A stretch of DNA of 40,087 nt from Myxococcales bacterium (GTDB lineage Bacteria; Myxococcota_A; Polyangia; Palsa-1104; SHYY01), in contig SHYY01000032.1 in NCBI GenBank assembly GCA_009692555.1, forward strand, positions 1-40,087. Direction: 5' to 3'. The position numbers and the translations under genes were made by a program. The notes under the pieces were generated by a model. It saw nothing but the letters and a program-made list of their open reading frames with translations, was not told the origin of the DNA and did not search any database. Of this stretch, positions 1 to 7,792 are shown piece after piece; positions within the stretch are counted from its first letter, which is position 1; each line of letters starts with the position of its first letter.

Positions 1-1
1 G

Positions 2-655
2 ATGCGCACATCAATCGTTGCCGTGGCGCTGCTGGTTTCGCTGTGCGCGATGGCCGTCCCCGTCGATCCTGCAACCGCCAGGGCGAGGGATCTGTTCGCG
101 CATGCCGAGGCGCTCTACGCGCTCACCCGCTACGGGGAGGCGCTCGCCGAGTACGAGCGCGCCTTCGAGAGCAAGCCGCTCCCCGGCTTCCTCTTCAATA
201 TCGGACAGTGCCACCGCCAGCTCGATCAGCCGGGGCGCGCCGCCTACTTCTACCGGGCCTACATCGATCGCCAGCCCCAGGCGAAGAACCGCGCGCTGGT
301 GCTGTCGCTGATCAGCGAAATGGAGGAGCGCCTCCGGACCGAGCGCGTCCACCCCCCGCCGGGGGAGAACGAGGATGCGTTCTCCGCTCCTCCCGATGCG
401 GCGACCGCCGACGGTGGGGTCCCGCCCGACGCCGCGATGCCGCTCGACCTAGCCCCGCCCGCGCGAATCCCGATCGCCGACCTGAGCGGGCTCGGTCCAC
501 CGCCGATCGACCCGCCACCCGCCCCGTTCTACCGCCGCTGGTACGTCTGGACCGCGGTGGGCACGGTGATCACCGCCCTCGCGGTGGGCCTCGGTGCCGG
601 GCTGGCAGGCAACGCCCTCCCCCAAGGCACCTGGAGCACGATCGATGCGCGCTAG
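2..655 (+). CDS. TPR-repeat protein with C-terminal membrane anchor
   Basis: The 217-residue protein begins with a hydrophobic signal-like segment (about residues 4-19). It continues with a TPR-like helical region (about 27-95), including the FNIGQCHRQL stretch common in myxobacterial TPR proteins. A Pro/Asp/Ala-rich linker (about 117-175) follows, then a hydrophobic segment (about 180-203) that should span a membrane. The ATG lies at the window edge, but the signal-like N-terminus suggests it is the true start. It overlaps the next gene by 11 bp, so the two are probably co-transcribed. A role as an envelope scaffold is inferred from the repeats only; the exact function is unknown. Confidence 0.75.
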   Translation: MRTSIVAVALLVSLCAMAVPVDPATARARDLFAHAEALYALTRYGEALAEYERAFESKPLPGFLFNIGQCHRQLDQPGRAAYFYRAYIDRQPQAKNRALVLSLISEMEERLRTERVHPPPGENEDAFSAPPDAATADGGVPPDAAMPLDLAPPARIPIADLSGLGPPPIDPPPAPFYRRWYVWTAVGTVITALAVGLGAGLAGNALPQGTWSTIDAR

Positions 656-1961
656 CGCCTGGCACCTCGCGGCGCTCCTCGCCGCCGGCTGCGACGCGGG
701 TCCGACCGCACTCGACGTGACGGTCACCTTCTCCGGCGCCGCCCAGCCCGCCCGCCTCGCCGTGACGCTGCGGGTGGACCGGGCGCCGCTGAGGATGGAC
801 GTGAGCGTGGTCGCGCCCGACGGGCGTCCGCTGCACAGCGGCGGCAACTTCGTGGTCCTGCTCCCCGACACGCTCGACGGCCAGAAGGTGACCGTGCAGA
901 TCACCGCTCCCGGCACCGCGCTGGCCGGCGCCGGGACTGTTGTCGCTGTCCGCGGGCGCAAAGTCGACCTCGTGATCGCCCTCGACGGAGCGCGCGACGG
1001 CGGCGTGGATCTCGGCGGGGCCGACCTCGCGGGCGACGGGGGGCGCTGCGAGCCCGGCGGATGGTGCATCGAGAACGTCCAGACCGCCTGCGAAGCCGGG
1101 CAGCTCCGCACCCGGGCGTGCGGCTTCGGCTGCTCCGGCACCACCTGTCTCCTCCCCGACGGCTGCGGGTCCCCAGGCGATATCCGCGGCCCCGGCACCT
1201 ACCGCGATAGCAGCCTCGGTTTTGGCAACTCGGCGAGGGGAAGCTGCGCGCCCACCTCGGGGGCTGACGCGGTCACCCGGATCACGCTCAAGGACTGGAG
1301 CACGGTCACCTTCGACACCATGGGCTCCGCCTTCGACACCGTGCTCTTCACCCGCACCGAGTGCGCCAACGCGATGAGCGAGCTGGCCCTCGCCGGCCCG
1401 TGCCAGGGCGCACTGACGACCGCGGTCGGCACGACCTGCAACGACGACAGCCCGACGCTGATGGGCGGCGCGTCGCGGCTGGTCGTGTGCGGTCTCCCTC
1501 CGGGGACCTACTACACCTGGATCGATTCGAAGAGCGACGGCGGCACCTACCAGCTCAACGTGACCGTCACGCCGGTTTCGCTCAACGCCTGCGACGACGC
1601 GGGCCGGCTGCTCGCGGGCTCCACACTCGAGGCCACCACCTCCGGCCACGCCAACAACTACTCGTCGAGCGGCAAGGCAAGCTGCGGCCTCGACGCCGGA
1701 TCGACCTCCCCCGACGCGGTGTTCTACTTCGTCCTCACCGCCACGAAGGACGTCACGATCTCGACCAAGGGAACCACCTTCCGCCACTCGCTCTACGTGC
1801 GCTCCGATGCCTGCGGTGGGACCGATCTGGCGTGCGACATCGCGATCAATCCCCCAGCGATGCTCACCCTGAAGAAGCTCACCCCGGGGATCTACTTCGT
1901 CTTCGTCGACGGCGTGGCCGGTGACCGGGGTGCGATCGCGATCACCATGACCGAGAAGTAG
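645..1961 (+). CDS. Cysteine-rich lipoprotein with repeated beta-sandwich domains
   Basis: The start chosen is the ATG that gives a short signal peptide ending in a lipobox, LLAAGC, with Cys16 as the lipidated residue. A longer frame from 594 would bury this signal. The protein has 438 residues. After an N-terminal beta-rich part comes a Cys-rich stretch (about 135-174). Two similar segments follow (roughly 180-320 and 330-438), each containing GxYxxWIDSKSDGG- or GIYFVFVDG-like strands, as in bacterial pre-peptidase C-terminal (PPC) beta-sandwich domains. It is probably an outer-membrane or surface lipoprotein. The 11-bp overlap with the upstream TPR gene suggests they act together. Substrate or partner is unknown. 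Confidence 0.75.
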   Translation: MRASAWHLAALLAAGCDAGPTALDVTVTFSGAAQPARLAVTLRVDRAPLRMDVSVVAPDGRPLHSGGNFVVLLPDTLDGQKVTVQITAPGTALAGAGTVVAVRGRKVDLVIALDGARDGGVDLGGADLAGDGGRCEPGGWCIENVQTACEAGQLRTRACGFGCSGTTCLLPDGCGSPGDIRGPGTYRDSSLGFGNSARGSCAPTSGADAVTRITLKDWSTVTFDTMGSAFDTVLFTRTECANAMSELALAGPCQGALTTAVGTTCNDDSPTLMGGASRLVVCGLPPGTYYTWIDSKSDGGTYQLNVTVTPVSLNACDDAGRLLAGSTLEATTSGHANNYSSSGKASCGLDAGSTSPDAVFYFVLTATKDVTISTKGTTFRHSLYVRSDACGGTDLACDIAINPPAMLTLKKLTPGIYFVFVDGVAGDRGAIAITMTEK

Positions 1962-1974
1962 CCCGAGGAGACCC

Positions 1975-3120
1975 ATGTCGGATGCGAAGCGAACGATCCC
2001 CCTCGCCCTCCCCGTGCTGGGCGACGAGGAGGTCGCGGCGGCAGCAGCGGCGATCCGGAGCGGCTGGGTCACCCAGGGCCCGCGCGTGGCGGAGTTCGAG
2101 GAGCGCTTCGCCGCACGCGTCGGCGCCGCCCATGCCGTCGCCGCCACCTCGGCCACCACCGCACTGCACCTCGCCCTGGTGGTGGCCGGCATCGGGCCCG
2201 GCGACGAGGTGATCGTCCCGACGATGTCGTTCATCGCCAGCGCCAATGTGGTCCGTCACGCCGGCGCCACCCCCGTGCTGTGCGACGTCGATCCGCGCAC
2301 CTTCAACCTCACCGTCGCCACGTGCGAGCGCGTCCTCACTGCGCGTACCCGGGCGATCCTCGCGGTCCACCAGATCGGGCTGCCGTGCGATCTCGATGGG
2401 CTGACCGATCTCGCTCGCGCCCGGGGGCTCCACTTCATCGAGGACGCCGCCTGCGCCGTCGGGGCGCGCTTCCAGGAGCACGAGATCGGCCTCCCCGCCC
2501 GGCTCCCGGGAGCCTCCGTCTGCTTCAGCTTCCACCCCCGCAAGGTGCTCACCACCGGCGAGGGCGGGATGATCACCACCGACGACGGCGACGTCGCGGC
2601 GCGGCTGCGGCGCCTGCGCCACCACGGGATGTCCGTGTCCGACCTCGCCCGCCACGGCGCAAAGAGCGTCATCACCGAGCACTACGACGAGGTCGGCTGG
2701 AACTACCGGATGACCGACATCCAGGCCGCGATCGGTCTCGCCCAGCTGCGACGCCTCGACGGGCTGATCGAGCGCCGCCGCGTCCTCGCCGCGCGCTATG
2801 CCACTGCCTTCGCCGGCACGCGGGTCGAGGCGCCGTTCACCCCGGGCGATCGGCAGCACACCTTCCAGTCCTACCAGACCCTCCTCGGCCCGGGAATCGA
2901 CCGCGATCGCGTGATGGCGCACCTGCTCGACGACGGGATCGCCAGCCGCCGCGGCATCATGCTGATCCACCGGGAGCGCCCCTACGCCGGCGCCCCCTGC
3001 CCCTTCCCGGGCGCCGAGCACGCCGCCGACCGGGGCCTCATCCTGCCCCTCTACCACACCCTCACCGACGAGGATCAGCAGCGGGTGATCGACCGCCTGC
3101 TGGACGCCACCAAGAAATGA
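1975..3120 (+). CDS. DegT/DnrJ/EryC1/StrS-family PLP aminotransferase
   Basis: The 381-residue protein matches fold-type I sugar aminotransferases, which transfer an amino group from glutamate or glutamine to keto-sugar nucleotides using PLP. Visible landmarks are the N-terminal GWVTQGPRVAEFE segment, TSATTALHLAL (PLP phosphate loop), FIEDAACAVGA (acidic residue that contacts the PLP pyridine) and SFHPRKVLTTGEGG, where Lys190 should form the Schiff base. Length is normal for the family. A GAGGAG ribosome site lies just before the ATG. No other nucleotide-sugar gene is adjacent, so the amino-sugar product cannot be named; lipopolysaccharide or exopolysaccharide precursor synthesis is the usual role. 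Confidence 0.9.
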   Translation: MSDAKRTIPLALPVLGDEEVAAAAAAIRSGWVTQGPRVAEFEERFAARVGAAHAVAATSATTALHLALVVAGIGPGDEVIVPTMSFIASANVVRHAGATPVLCDVDPRTFNLTVATCERVLTARTRAILAVHQIGLPCDLDGLTDLARARGLHFIEDAACAVGARFQEHEIGLPARLPGASVCFSFHPRKVLTTGEGGMITTDDGDVAARLRRLRHHGMSVSDLARHGAKSVITEHYDEVGWNYRMTDIQAAIGLAQLRRLDGLIERRRVLAARYATAFAGTRVEAPFTPGDRQHTFQSYQTLLGPGIDRDRVMAHLLDDGIASRRGIMLIHRERPYAGAPCPFPGAEHAADRGLILPLYHTLTDEDQQRVIDRLLDATKK

Positions 3121-3121
3121 A

Positions 3122-3307
3122 GAGGTGTAGAACAAAGGCTCCCGTCGCGTGCGCGCCGATTCGCTTCGCATCGCGGCGTTGCTCGTCGGTCCCAGGCGGA
3201 GAGCCTCCCCCCTCAAATCGATCCTGGGGGCAAGCCCCCTCCCTCCTCGCGCCTTGCGCTGCTCGCGACTCGGCACGCGCGCTCGGTCCACCTTTGATCT
3301 ACACCTC
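3122..3307 (+). repeat. Inverted-repeat-bounded intergenic element (about 186 bp)
   Basis: The ends are near-perfect inverted copies: GAGGTGTAGAACAAAGG at 3122-3138 matches the reverse complement of 3291-3307 at 16 of 17 positions. The interior contains a GGGGG-CAAG-CCCCC hairpin at 3226-3239 and GC-rich blocks that recur in the same order in the element at 21868-22064 on the other strand. No coding capacity is evident. It fills most of the gap between the aminotransferase and plsC genes. It may be a MITE-like or REP-like element, or a terminator. Confidence 0.6.
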
Positions 3308-3371
3308 ATTGAGCGCGATCGCAGATTCCAGCGGATCACCCCACTGGATCCTGATATCGTCGGGGCCGAAG

Positions 3372-4181
3372 ATGAAAGCGGTCGCCTATTTCCTGATGAA
3401 CGTGTGGCAGGCGTTCTTCCTGGGTGCCTGGACGGCGATCTGGATCGTTGTGGCGCTCGTGATGAGCATCTTCTCGAGCGAGTGGCCGCTGGCGCTGGGG
3501 CGCTGGGTCTGGGGCCCGGCGCTCGCGTACGTCGGTCGCTACGACATGGAGCTGGTGCCTGGAGCGCAGCTCAACCCGCGCGGCCCCTACGTCTTCATCA
3601 TGAACCACCAGAGCATGATCGACATCCCGGTCGCCTACTCGGTAATCCCGGTCAATCTTCGCTTTGTCGCCAAGAAGATCCTCAAGTCGGTCCCGTTCCT
3701 CGGCTGGTACATGTGGCGCACGAAGATGGTGTTCGTCGACCGCAAGAACCGCACGCAGGCGCTCACCAGCCTCCGCCGGGCGGGGCGGCAGATTCGCGAC
3801 GGGGCGAGCATCCTCGCCTACCCGGAGGGGACGCGCTCCATCGCCGGCGAGATCCTGCCCTTCAAGAAGGGTCCGTTCATGGTCGCGATCGCGTCGCAGG
3901 TGCCGATCGTGCCAGTGGCGGTCGACGGCACCCACCGCGTCCTCGCGCGCGGTGGCTTCAAGCTCCGCCCCGGCAAGGTGCGGATCCGGATCGGCGAGCC
4001 GATCCCGACCGTGGGTCTCAAGCAGCGCGACCTGGCGGAGCTGGTGCGCCGCGTCCGCGATGCGGTGATCGACCTCCACGTCTCGATCGGTGGGATGGGC
4101 GGGGACAAGGAAGACGCCATCGCGCCGCCGGGCCGGGAGGGGATCGAGCGCGCGCCGCGCAATGCGTCCCAGGCCGCTTGA
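3372..4181 (+). CDS. plsC: 1-acyl-sn-glycerol-3-phosphate acyltransferase (PlsC family)
   Basis: The 269-residue protein carries the acyltransferase signature NHQSMID, with His79 and Asp84 as the HX4D catalytic pair. The second signature, YPEGTRS (about 150-156), binds the glycerol phosphate. An N-terminal hydrophobic segment (about 15-35) anchors it to the inner membrane. The family transfers an acyl chain to lysophosphatidic acid to make phosphatidic acid. The ATG was chosen because the protein then starts directly with the membrane segment; the much longer open frame upstream is a shadow. A TGATATCGT extended -10-like sequence ends 11 bp before the ATG. The stop codon is the first base set of the repeat at 4180. 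PssA and a lipid kinase elsewhere in the window act in the same lipid field. Confidence 0.9.
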   Translation: MKAVAYFLMNVWQAFFLGAWTAIWIVVALVMSIFSSEWPLALGRWVWGPALAYVGRYDMELVPGAQLNPRGPYVFIMNHQSMIDIPVAYSVIPVNLRFVAKKILKSVPFLGWYMWRTKMVFVDRKNRTQALTSLRRAGRQIRDGASILAYPEGTRSIAGEILPFKKGPFMVAIASQVPIVPVAVDGTHRVLARGGFKLRPGKVRIRIGEPIPTVGLKQRDLAELVRRVRDAVIDLHVSIGGMGGDKEDAIAPPGREGIERAPRNASQAA

Positions 4182-5100
4182 GCCTCAACGACCCGCCGCA
4201 GGCGGCTCAGCATCCCCTGGGTCCTCGGGGACTGAGTCTCTCTTGCTGAGCGAGGTCATTGCCCTGCGGGAGCGGCTCACGGCACTGTCGGAAGCCCTCG
4301 CCGAGGGCGCGCGGGCGACCGCGGCGGGCGCCATCCCCGACGAGGCGCTGGCGGAGCAGGTGGTGGTCGGTGCCACCGCGTTCGCCGGTCTGCGCGAGCG
4401 CGCGCTCGCCGCCGCGCGGGTCGCGGAGCTGGCGGTCGCGGGGGACCCTCGCACCCTCCCGGCCCTCGAGATGCTGGCCCGCCGGCTCGACGAGCGAGGG
4501 CGCGAACGACTCGCGGAGCGACTGATCGTGCTCGAGCAGGTCGGGCGAATCACTCCCGGTGATCCTCAGCTCGCGGAGCCGGTCTCCGCACTGCGCCAGC
4601 GGGCGACCGCGCTCCGCGATCTCCTCGTCGTCGGTTCGGAGAGCGATCCGGCCGCGCCGCTGCAACCCGAGCTCAGCCGCGCCGCCGATGACATGGCGTC
4701 GCTGATCCAGCTCGCCGACGAGCCTGCCGTCGACGACACGACCTGGGACCACTTGCACCAGCAGGCGCGCGCCGCGTTCGGCCCCGAGCTAGCGACCGCC
4801 GCTGCGCGACAGCGCCTGATCGTCCCCCCGAAGCCGATACCGCTCGTCGTGCCTCCGCCGGGGCTGTCCCCGATCGGGATGGCGACGCTGCCCACCCTCG
4901 AGCTTCTCGCGGTGGATTCCGCTGCGGCCACGGGCGCGCTGCCGACGGCGAACTACTTCGCCGTCGGGATCGAATCGGTCGGGGTGCACACCCCCAATCC
5001 CGAGAAGGACATTGGCGCACCCGCTGCCAGCGATCCCCCCGACGACACCCAGCTGGCGTTTCCCGCCCTCCCGATCGTCCCCTCGGTCCTCGGGGATTGA
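4162..5100 (+). CDS. Hypothetical helical protein, start uncertain
   Basis: I do not recognise this protein. It is rich in Ala, Leu, Arg and Glu in its N-terminal two thirds, with long predicted helices, and ends in a Pro-rich, low-complexity tail (PPPGLSPIG, then PDDTQLAFPALP). No signal peptide or membrane segment is seen. The start is ambiguous. ATG 4162 overlaps plsC by 20 bp and would translate the repeat at 4180-4240 into a Pro/Ser/Gly-rich leader. TTG 4243, just after the repeat, gives a cleaner N-terminus (LLSEVIALRERL). Neither has a clear ribosome site. The stop codon lies in another partial copy of the same repeat (5079-5101). Confidence 0.6.
   Translation: MRPRPLEPQRPAAGGSASPGSSGTESLLLSEVIALRERLTALSEALAEGARATAAGAIPDEALAEQVVVGATAFAGLRERALAAARVAELAVAGDPRTLPALEMLARRLDERGRERLAERLIVLEQVGRITPGDPQLAEPVSALRQRATALRDLLVVGSESDPAAPLQPELSRAADDMASLIQLADEPAVDDTTWDHLHQQARAAFGPELATAAARQRLIVPPKPIPLVVPPPGLSPIGMATLPTLELLAVDSAAATGALPTANYFAVGIESVGVHTPNPEKDIGAPAASDPPDDTQLAFPALPIVPSVLGD
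4180..4240 (+). repeat. Gene-end repeat, copy A
   Basis: This 61-bp unit begins with the plsC stop codon (TGAGCCTC) and ends with GACTGAGTCTC. It contains two small hairpins, CCGCC-GCA-GGCGG and TCCCC-N9-GGGGA. It aligns base for base with copy B at 5980-6082, which carries an extra core of about 35 bp. A shorter third copy at 5079-5101 matches 4214-4236 at 21 of 23 positions. Confidence 0.7.
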
Positions 5101-5101
5101 G
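5079..5101 (+). repeat. Gene-end repeat, partial copy C
   Basis: CCCCTCGGTCCTCGGGGATT and the following GAG match copy A (4214-4236) at 21 of 23 positions. The unit supplies the TGA stop codon of the preceding gene. It can fold as a CCCC/GGGG hairpin. Confidence 0.5.
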
Positions 5102-5104
5102 CGT

Positions 5105-5121
5105 GGTATCGTCCGCGCCGA
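5105..5121 (+). promoter_or_regulatory. Extended -10 promoter for proC, leaderless type
   Basis: TGG-TATCGT has the extended -10 form (TGn plus hexamer at 5107-5112) and ends 8 bp before ATG 5121. This would place transcription start on or next to the start codon. No good -35 is seen. The same layout recurs at 15033-15046 and, on the other strand, at 14946-14958. Confidence 0.35.
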
Positions 5122-5981
5122 TGAGCGAATCCACGACAGGGAAGATGGAGAAGGCGATCGGGTTCATCGGCGCCGGCAACATGGCGGAGGCGATGATCAA
5201 GGGCCTGCTGTCCGCCGGGGTGGTCAAGGCCGCGAAGATCTCGGGCTCCGATCCGCGCCGCGAGCGGGTGGCGGAGCTGAAGGCGAAGTACGGGATCCAC
5301 GCCACCACCCACAACGAGGACGTCATGCGGCGCGCGGAGATCGTCGTCCTCTCAGTGAAGCCACAGATCCTCCCCTCGGTGTGCGATCAGATCGCCCCCC
5401 ACCTGAAGCCGCGCGCGCTGGTGATCTCCATCGCCGCCGGCGTCCCCGTCGCGGTGATCGAGGCCCACCTGCCGGCCGGAACGCGGGTGGTGCGGGTGAT
5501 GCCCAACACGCCCGCGCTGGTCGGGTCGGGCGCCACGGCCATCGCAGCCGGAGGCCATGCCACCGACGACGATCTGGCGATCGCGAAGCAGATCTTCGAC
5601 GCGGTCGGGATGACGGTGATCCTCGACGAGGAGCAGCTCGACGCGGTCACCGGGCTCTCCGGATCCGGCCCGGCCTACGTGTTCCTGATCATCGAAGCGC
5701 TCTCCGACGCCGGCGTGAAGATGGGGCTGTCGCGCTACAACGCCCAGGCGCTCGCGGCGCAGACTATCCTCGGCTCGGCGAAGCTGCTGATCGACACCGG
5801 CGAGCACCCGGGGCGACTGAAGGACATGGTCACCTCGCCGGGCGGCACCGCCATCGCGGGCCTCCACACCCTGGAGGCAGGCGGACTCCGCACCACCCTC
5901 ATCAACGCAGTCGAAGCGGCCACAAGGCGGAGCCGCGAGCTGGGCGACGCCGCCCGGGCCAGCGTCGAGCGCAAGCCCTGA
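5121..5981 (+). CDS. proC: Pyrroline-5-carboxylate reductase
   Basis: The enzyme makes L-proline from 1-pyrroline-5-carboxylate with NAD(P)H, the last step of proline synthesis, in the cytoplasm. The protein has 286 residues. GFIGAGNMAEAMI near the N-terminus is the Rossmann dinucleotide loop. RVMPNTPALVGSG is conserved in the family. VTGLSGSGPAYVF and DMVTSPGGTAIAGL form the C-terminal dimer and active-site signature. Length is slightly above the usual 265-280. ATG 5145 (MEKAIGFIGAG) is an alternative start with an AGGGAAG ribosome site. I kept 5121 because of the -10-like element 8 bp upstream. The stop codon opens repeat copy B. Confidence 0.93.
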   Translation: MSESTTGKMEKAIGFIGAGNMAEAMIKGLLSAGVVKAAKISGSDPRRERVAELKAKYGIHATTHNEDVMRRAEIVVLSVKPQILPSVCDQIAPHLKPRALVISIAAGVPVAVIEAHLPAGTRVVRVMPNTPALVGSGATAIAAGGHATDDDLAIAKQIFDAVGMTVILDEEQLDAVTGLSGSGPAYVFLIIEALSDAGVKMGLSRYNAQALAAQTILGSAKLLIDTGEHPGRLKDMVTSPGGTAIAGLHTLEAGGLRTTLINAVEAATRRSRELGDAARASVERKP

Positions 5982-6082
5982 GCCTCATCGACCCGCCGAA
6001 GGCGGCGAAGCAGCGTCCCCTGGGTCCTCGCCGGCAATCGTCGGCGTGCAGCAAGCTCGGAGCGCAACGGGGACTGAGCCTC
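5980..6082 (+). repeat. Gene-end repeat, copy B, with inserted 44-bp core
   Basis: The flanks (5980-6030 and 6069-6082) align with copy A at 4180-4240. The extra internal block at 6027-6070 matches the reverse complement of 21891-21934 with a single mismatch in 44 bases. This shows one repeat module nested in another. The unit begins with the proC stop codon and ends immediately before the DUF167 gene. Confidence 0.75.
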
Positions 6083-6103
6083 GACGTACGCGAGGAAGGG
6101 GGC

Positions 6104-6367
6104 GTGATCACCTTCGATGTCCAGGTGGTACCGCGCGCGTCCCGCGATCGGATCGGGCCCCCGCTCGGCGACCGGATCAAGGTGCAGCTCTGCGCCCCGC
6201 CCGTCGACGGCGCGGCCAACGATGCCCTGCGCGCACTGCTCGCCAGAGCGCTTGGCGTGGCGCGCGGCAAGGTGGCGATCGTGCGCGGCGAGACCGGGCG
6301 ACGGAAGACCGTCCGCGTCGAGGGAGCCACCCGCGCCGCGCTGCTCGCCCTGCTCGGGGCGCCGTGA
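6104..6367 (+). CDS. DUF167 (YggU-like) protein
   Basis: The 87-residue product has the DUF167 pattern: VQVVPRASRDRI near the N-terminus, VQLCAPPVDGAANDALRALL in the middle (the family's PPVdGkAN motif) and VRGETGRRKTVRV near the end. Members are small cytoplasmic proteins of unsettled function, often next to proC and related genes as here. GTG 6104 is the first conventional start in frame and has an AGGAAGG ribosome site. Similarity to the family seems to extend a little upstream (LDVREEGG), so a non-standard start such as CTG 6074 inside the repeat is possible. It overlaps the next gene by 4 bp (GTGA). Confidence 0.8.
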   Translation: MITFDVQVVPRASRDRIGPPLGDRIKVQLCAPPVDGAANDALRALLARALGVARGKVAIVRGETGRRKTVRVEGATRAALLALLGAP

Positions 6368-7788
6368 CCTCCCGGCGCCGTCACAGCCCGCTGCTCGGCC
6401 TGATCGCTGCGTTTGCGCTGGCCGCATGCGGCGGCAAGCAGGGGACGATCAGCGTCTCGATCCTCGTCCCCGTGGGCGACGATCCGTTCGTCGACGCGAC
6501 CAAGGTCCGGGTGCGCGTCGGCGATCCCCCGCTCGCCGAGCAGACCGTCGCCGTCTCGGGCGGTCACTTCGCCGCGGAGCTCAAGCTCGAGCCGCCCGGT
6601 GGCAACACCGCGCTCGCCGGCGCGGTGATCGTCGAGGCCTTTGATGCGAGCGGGCAGGTGTTCGCCCGCGGCCGGACGCCGATCGTGGGGATCGTGACCA
6701 CCGACTACGCGCTGGTGGTGTGGGTCGGTCGCATCGGGCGGGCGGGTGTCCTCCCGGGCGGGCTGACCCGAGGCCGCGATCGGCTATGCGCGGTGGCCGT
6801 CCCGCGCGTCGGTGCCCTGCTCGCCGGTGGCGTCGCGGACGGGGCCGCGGTCACCGATGCCGAGGTCCATGACGGCTTCTATCACGCGCTCGTCAAGGCG
6901 ACCCCACTGCCCTCCCCGCGCGCTGGCGTGGTCGGAATCGGCTATGACCGTCCCGACCAGCTCTCCGGCGCCGCGCTCCTGGTCGGCGGCGGACCGCAAG
7001 ATGGCGCGCCCTCGAGCGAGCTGACGCTGTTCGATCCAAGACCCGGCACCGCCGGTGTCTGGTCGGCCCTTCAGACCCACGACACGCTCGCCCGCAGCGA
7101 TGCCACGATTGCCCGGCTCCGCGACGGCAGCTTCCTCCTCTCGGGTGGCATCGGCGGCGACGGCAAGCCGCTCGCCAGCGCGACCGTGATCGTGCCGCCG
7201 CCACACGTCTCCGTCACCGCGACGCAGGGCGCGATGGCGACACCGCGAGCCGGCCACACCGCCACCCCCGTGCAGCTCCCCCAGGGCGACGGCCTGCTGC
7301 TCTTCGGCGGCTCGGCGGCCGGACCCGCCGCCGAGGTGTACCTCGCGGCCACGCGCTCCTTCGCGCCGCAGGACGCAAAGACCGGATCGCGAAGCCTGCA
7401 CACCGCCACCGCGCTCCCCGACGGGCGCCTGCTGATCGTCGGCGGCAGCGATGGCAAGACCCCTGCGCTCGCTTCGGGCATGGTGTTCGACCCGGGCCTC
7501 GCGCCCACCGCGCTCGCAGCGCTTCTGCCGGCGCCGCGAGCAGGCCACATCGCCTTCCTCGCCGGCGGCGAGCTGCTCCTTTGCGGGGGGTACGGCGCGG
7601 ATCGGAAGACGCTCCCCTCCTGCGACGTCCTCGACCCCGCAACGCTCGAAGTGCGCCGCGCCATCCCGCTCGCGGTCGGCCGACTCGGCGGGACCGCCAT
7701 CCCGCTCGAGAGCGGAGACATCCTGCTCGCCGGTGGCGTTGGCGAGGGGGGCGTGCCGGTGACCACCCTCGAGCTCTACACCCCCTGA
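6364..7788 (+). CDS. Kelch-repeat lipoprotein
   Basis: The 474-residue protein starts at a GTG overlapping the DUF167 stop. It has a signal peptide ending in LAAC (Cys22), so it is likely a lipoprotein. The body contains about five kelch-like blades, seen as recurring pairs such as GSFLLSGG, GLLLFGGS, GRLLIVGGSDG, GELLLCGGYG and GDILLAGGVG, usually preceded by an R-x-G-H-type strand. Kelch blades build beta-propellers that bind partners or glycans. Such lipoproteins are common in myxobacteria, with no known substrate. It probably sits in the cell envelope. The 3' end faces pssA with a 4-bp gap. Confidence 0.8.
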   Translation: MTSRRRHSPLLGLIAAFALAACGGKQGTISVSILVPVGDDPFVDATKVRVRVGDPPLAEQTVAVSGGHFAAELKLEPPGGNTALAGAVIVEAFDASGQVFARGRTPIVGIVTTDYALVVWVGRIGRAGVLPGGLTRGRDRLCAVAVPRVGALLAGGVADGAAVTDAEVHDGFYHALVKATPLPSPRAGVVGIGYDRPDQLSGAALLVGGGPQDGAPSSELTLFDPRPGTAGVWSALQTHDTLARSDATIARLRDGSFLLSGGIGGDGKPLASATVIVPPPHVSVTATQGAMATPRAGHTATPVQLPQGDGLLLFGGSAAGPAAEVYLAATRSFAPQDAKTGSRSLHTATALPDGRLLIVGGSDGKTPALASGMVFDPGLAPTALAALLPAPRAGHIAFLAGGELLLCGGYGADRKTLPSCDVLDPATLEVRRAIPLAVGRLGGTAIPLESGDILLAGGVGEGGVPVTTLELYTP

Positions 7789-7792
7789 ACGG

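Noticed and set aside
570..2246. Large minus-strand frames opposite the lipoprotein and aminotransferase genes
   Set aside because: No ribosome site or domain, and Gly/Ala/Arg/Glu-rich composition typical of antisense frames in high-GC DNA.
3121..3371. A small ORF between the aminotransferase and plsC genes
   Set aside because: Frames there are short continuations of shadow ORFs; the region is taken up by an inverted-repeat element.
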